From Bacillota bacterium (lineage in GTDB: Bacteria > Bacillota > Clostridia > Lachnospirales > Lachnospiraceae), in the NCBI GenBank assembly GCA_023398375.1, contig JAEWSH010000072.1, positions 124,001 through 188,000 on the forward strand: a stretch of 64,000 bases of DNA, given 5' to 3'. Shown here piece by piece: positions 62,539-64,000 of this stretch. Each line of letters starts with the position of its first letter. Position 1 is the stretch's first letter. A model generated the notes under the pieces. The model was not told where the DNA came from and made no database searches. It saw only the letters and a program-made list of their open reading frames with translations. A program made the translations under genes and the position numbers.

Positions 62539-64000
62539 ATGAGAATGTGGAAAAAAATTGCAAAATCCTTCATTTGTATCGGGCTTATGGTTTCTATGAT
62601 AATAAGTCCGGTTACCCAAATGAAAGTGGAGGCTGCACCGGTAACCGGAATTGATGTGTCTGTTTATCAAGGGGATATCGATTGGCAGGCAGTTAAAGCA
62701 AGTGGTGTAAATTTTGCTTTTGTACGTGTAGGTACAACCAAAAAGGGTATAGATGCACAATTCGCGCGTAATATGCAGGGGGCAAATGCAGTTGGAATTC
62801 GAACAGGTGTATATATTTATTCCTATGCAACTACAGTTGAAGCTGCCGCGTATGAAGCAAATCTTGTACTACAAAGTGTACAACCTTATACCGTATCGTT
62901 CCCTATCGCAATTGATATTGAAGATTCTGTTCAAAAGGCATGTACTCCGGATCAATTGGCGGCTATTGCAAATACATTCTGTGGAATTATACAAAGTGCC
63001 GGATATTATCCAATGGTATATGGCAGCAAGAACTGGCTGACAACAAGAATCGGACCTGTCGGATATGATAAATGGGTTGCGCAATATGCAGCTGCTTGTG
63101 AATATCCAAATCCGGCTGTATGGCAGTATACCAGCAATGGAGCCGTAGGTGGAATCGGCGGAAGAGTTGATATGAATGTATTATATAAAGATTATAATTC
63201 TCTTATTATTGCTGAGGGCTTTACAACACGTAATAACAAAACTTATTATTATAGCAATTACCGTATGCAGACAGGCTGGGTGACATTGACGGATGGGAAG
63301 TATTTCTTTAATCCGGCAGGTGAGATGCAGACAGGCTGGATCTCTAACGGTACCATTACTTTTTATTTCCAGCCGACAGGTAAAATGCAAGTGGGATTTG
63401 CTGATATTGAAGGCAAGAGATATTATTTTGATGACGCTGGTTTGATGCAGGTTGGATTGACAACGATTGGCGATAAAAAATATTGTTTTGACATTACTGG
63501 TGTTATGCAAACGGGATGGTTAGATACCGGAATTTCTAAATTCTACTTTAATCCGGATGGAACTATGGTAACAGGTTGGGCAGACATCAATGGAAAGAGA
63601 TATTACTTTAAAGAAACTGGTGAAGCAGCTGTGGGATTAACAAAAGTGGGAGATGCAACATATTTATTTGACGGAGATGCATCTATGAAGACAGGCTGGG
63701 TCGGTAATGATCAGGTTAAATATTACTTCCTGTCAGATGGTAAGATGGCTACAGGATGGCAGAATATTGATGGCAGTATCTATTACTTTAAAGCAGATGG
63801 AACAATGAATATTGGATTATTGATACTTGACAGTCAAAAATACTTTAATGATGCAGATGGTAAATTAGTTACAGGATGGAAGTATATCAATGACCGCTGG
63901 TTCTATTTTGCACCAAACGGAGTCATGGTAACCAACACGGTTGTTGACATCAACGGAGCTGTTTGTCAATTTGATGTAAACGGCATTTTAATTGGTGCTC
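62539..64000 (+). CDS. GH25 lysozyme-like protein with cell-wall-binding repeats (partial)
   Basis: The frame is open to the right edge, so the gene is incomplete. After a signal peptide (about 30 residues, ending KVEAAP) comes a GH25 domain with GIDVSVYQGDIDW and FPIAIDIED holding the catalytic acids, ending near residue 215. Repeats of about 20 residues follow, of the type GWV.LTDGKYFFNPAGEMQTGW, characteristic of choline/CW-binding modules; at least nine are visible. It cuts peptidoglycan and binds the wall. The start at 62539 has GAGGAG 8 bases upstream; an ATG at 62545 is also possible. Confidence 0.9.
   Translation, partial: MRMWKKIAKSFICIGLMVSMIISPVTQMKVEAAPVTGIDVSVYQGDIDWQAVKASGVNFAFVRVGTTKKGIDAQFARNMQGANAVGIRTGVYIYSYATTVEAAAYEANLVLQSVQPYTVSFPIAIDIEDSVQKACTPDQLAAIANTFCGIIQSAGYYPMVYGSKNWLTTRIGPVGYDKWVAQYAAACEYPNPAVWQYTSNGAVGGIGGRVDMNVLYKDYNSLIIAEGFTTRNNKTYYYSNYRMQTGWVTLTDGKYFFNPAGEMQTGWISNGTITFYFQPTGKMQVGFADIEGKRYYFDDAGLMQVGLTTIGDKKYCFDITGVMQTGWLDTGISKFYFNPDGTMVTGWADINGKRYYFKETGEAAVGLTKVGDATYLFDGDASMKTGWVGNDQVKYYFLSDGKMATGWQNIDGSIYYFKADGTMNIGLLILDSQKYFNDADGKLVTGWKYINDRWFYFAPNGVMVTNTVVDINGAVCQFDVNGILIGA

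Noticed and set aside
1..64000. CRISPR array, rRNA operon or insertion sequence
   Set aside because: No regularly spaced direct repeats, rRNA sequence or transposase gene was seen. The repeats present are inverted and irregular.

Overview
The window looks like a chromosomal segment of an anaerobic, endospore-forming, low-GC Clostridia, most likely a Lachnospiraceae. The grounds are its gene content: anaerobic ribonucleotide reductase, a monomeric [FeFe] hydrogenase under a Rex-like operator, a hybrid-cluster protein, CotJ coat genes, a SpoVAF/GerA protein, Csp-type subtilases, and Clostridia-style promoters and terminators. The genus cannot be fixed from sequence reading alone.

Layout. 1-6463: aminotransferase tail, nrdDG behind an NrdR-like box pair, a dUTPase-family gene, a SpoVAF-type germination gene whose ribosome site sits in a hairpin, and degV. 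6675-18617: cotJA-cotJB-cotJC, with cotJC split in two by a 10.84-kb element (about 7571-18412). 18782-24395: an ABC transporter with a Gld-like fused permease, then feoAB behind a Fur-like box. 24544-33815: [FeFe] hydrogenase, gltX, a UvrD-like helicase, a DUF1292 gene, a degenerate GH13 protein, a DUF5662 gene, a Cys/Pro-rich peptide gene and trpS. 34168-39419 (minus strand): cupin regulator-potABCD-rluA. 39608-44758: lactonase, aroC, a VanY-type carboxypeptidase, tgt and yajC. 44801-45250: a dense block of nested inverted repeats. 45404-52573: leuB, a membrane acyltransferase, ilvD, ilvB and an L,D-transpeptidase. 52671-60048: serC, serA, a DUF1015 gene, glgB and a MscS channel. 60118-64000: tRNA-Thr(CGT), a secreted protein, a cell-wall amidase and a GH25 lysozyme-like protein that runs off the window.

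Main discovery. The manganese-catalase coat gene cotJC is interrupted like sigK is by the skin element. The 5' part (7170-7592) stops shortly after a conserved motif. The missing 66 codons, including a His-containing motif of the family, lie 10.8 kb downstream (18417-18617). Both junctions share AGCAGA. Recombination there restores an exact 201-codon frame, and the junction codon becomes the Glu I align with a manganese ligand. The element carries a large serine recombinase that ends 21 bp before the right junction. A 42-aa basic ORF is translationally coupled to it and is a candidate directionality factor. The rejoined element ends form a strong inverted repeat centred on GA. The cargo is not phage-like: it holds an active-looking Csp-type subtilase, a Ser-to-Gly Csp pseudoprotease, a LysM/GH18 protein lacking catalytic acids, a spore-type amidase, Hcp and a phosphoesterase/sugar-binding-domain fusion. 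I infer a sporulation-timed DNA rearrangement carrying germination-related cargo.

Second discovery. Intergenic regions hold at least two families of structured repeats. In one of them (33965-34114 and 44907-45049) the junction sequences and the spacing are conserved, while the outer stem and the apical hairpin differ in sequence but still pair. That pattern suggests a structured RNA or a fold-back element.
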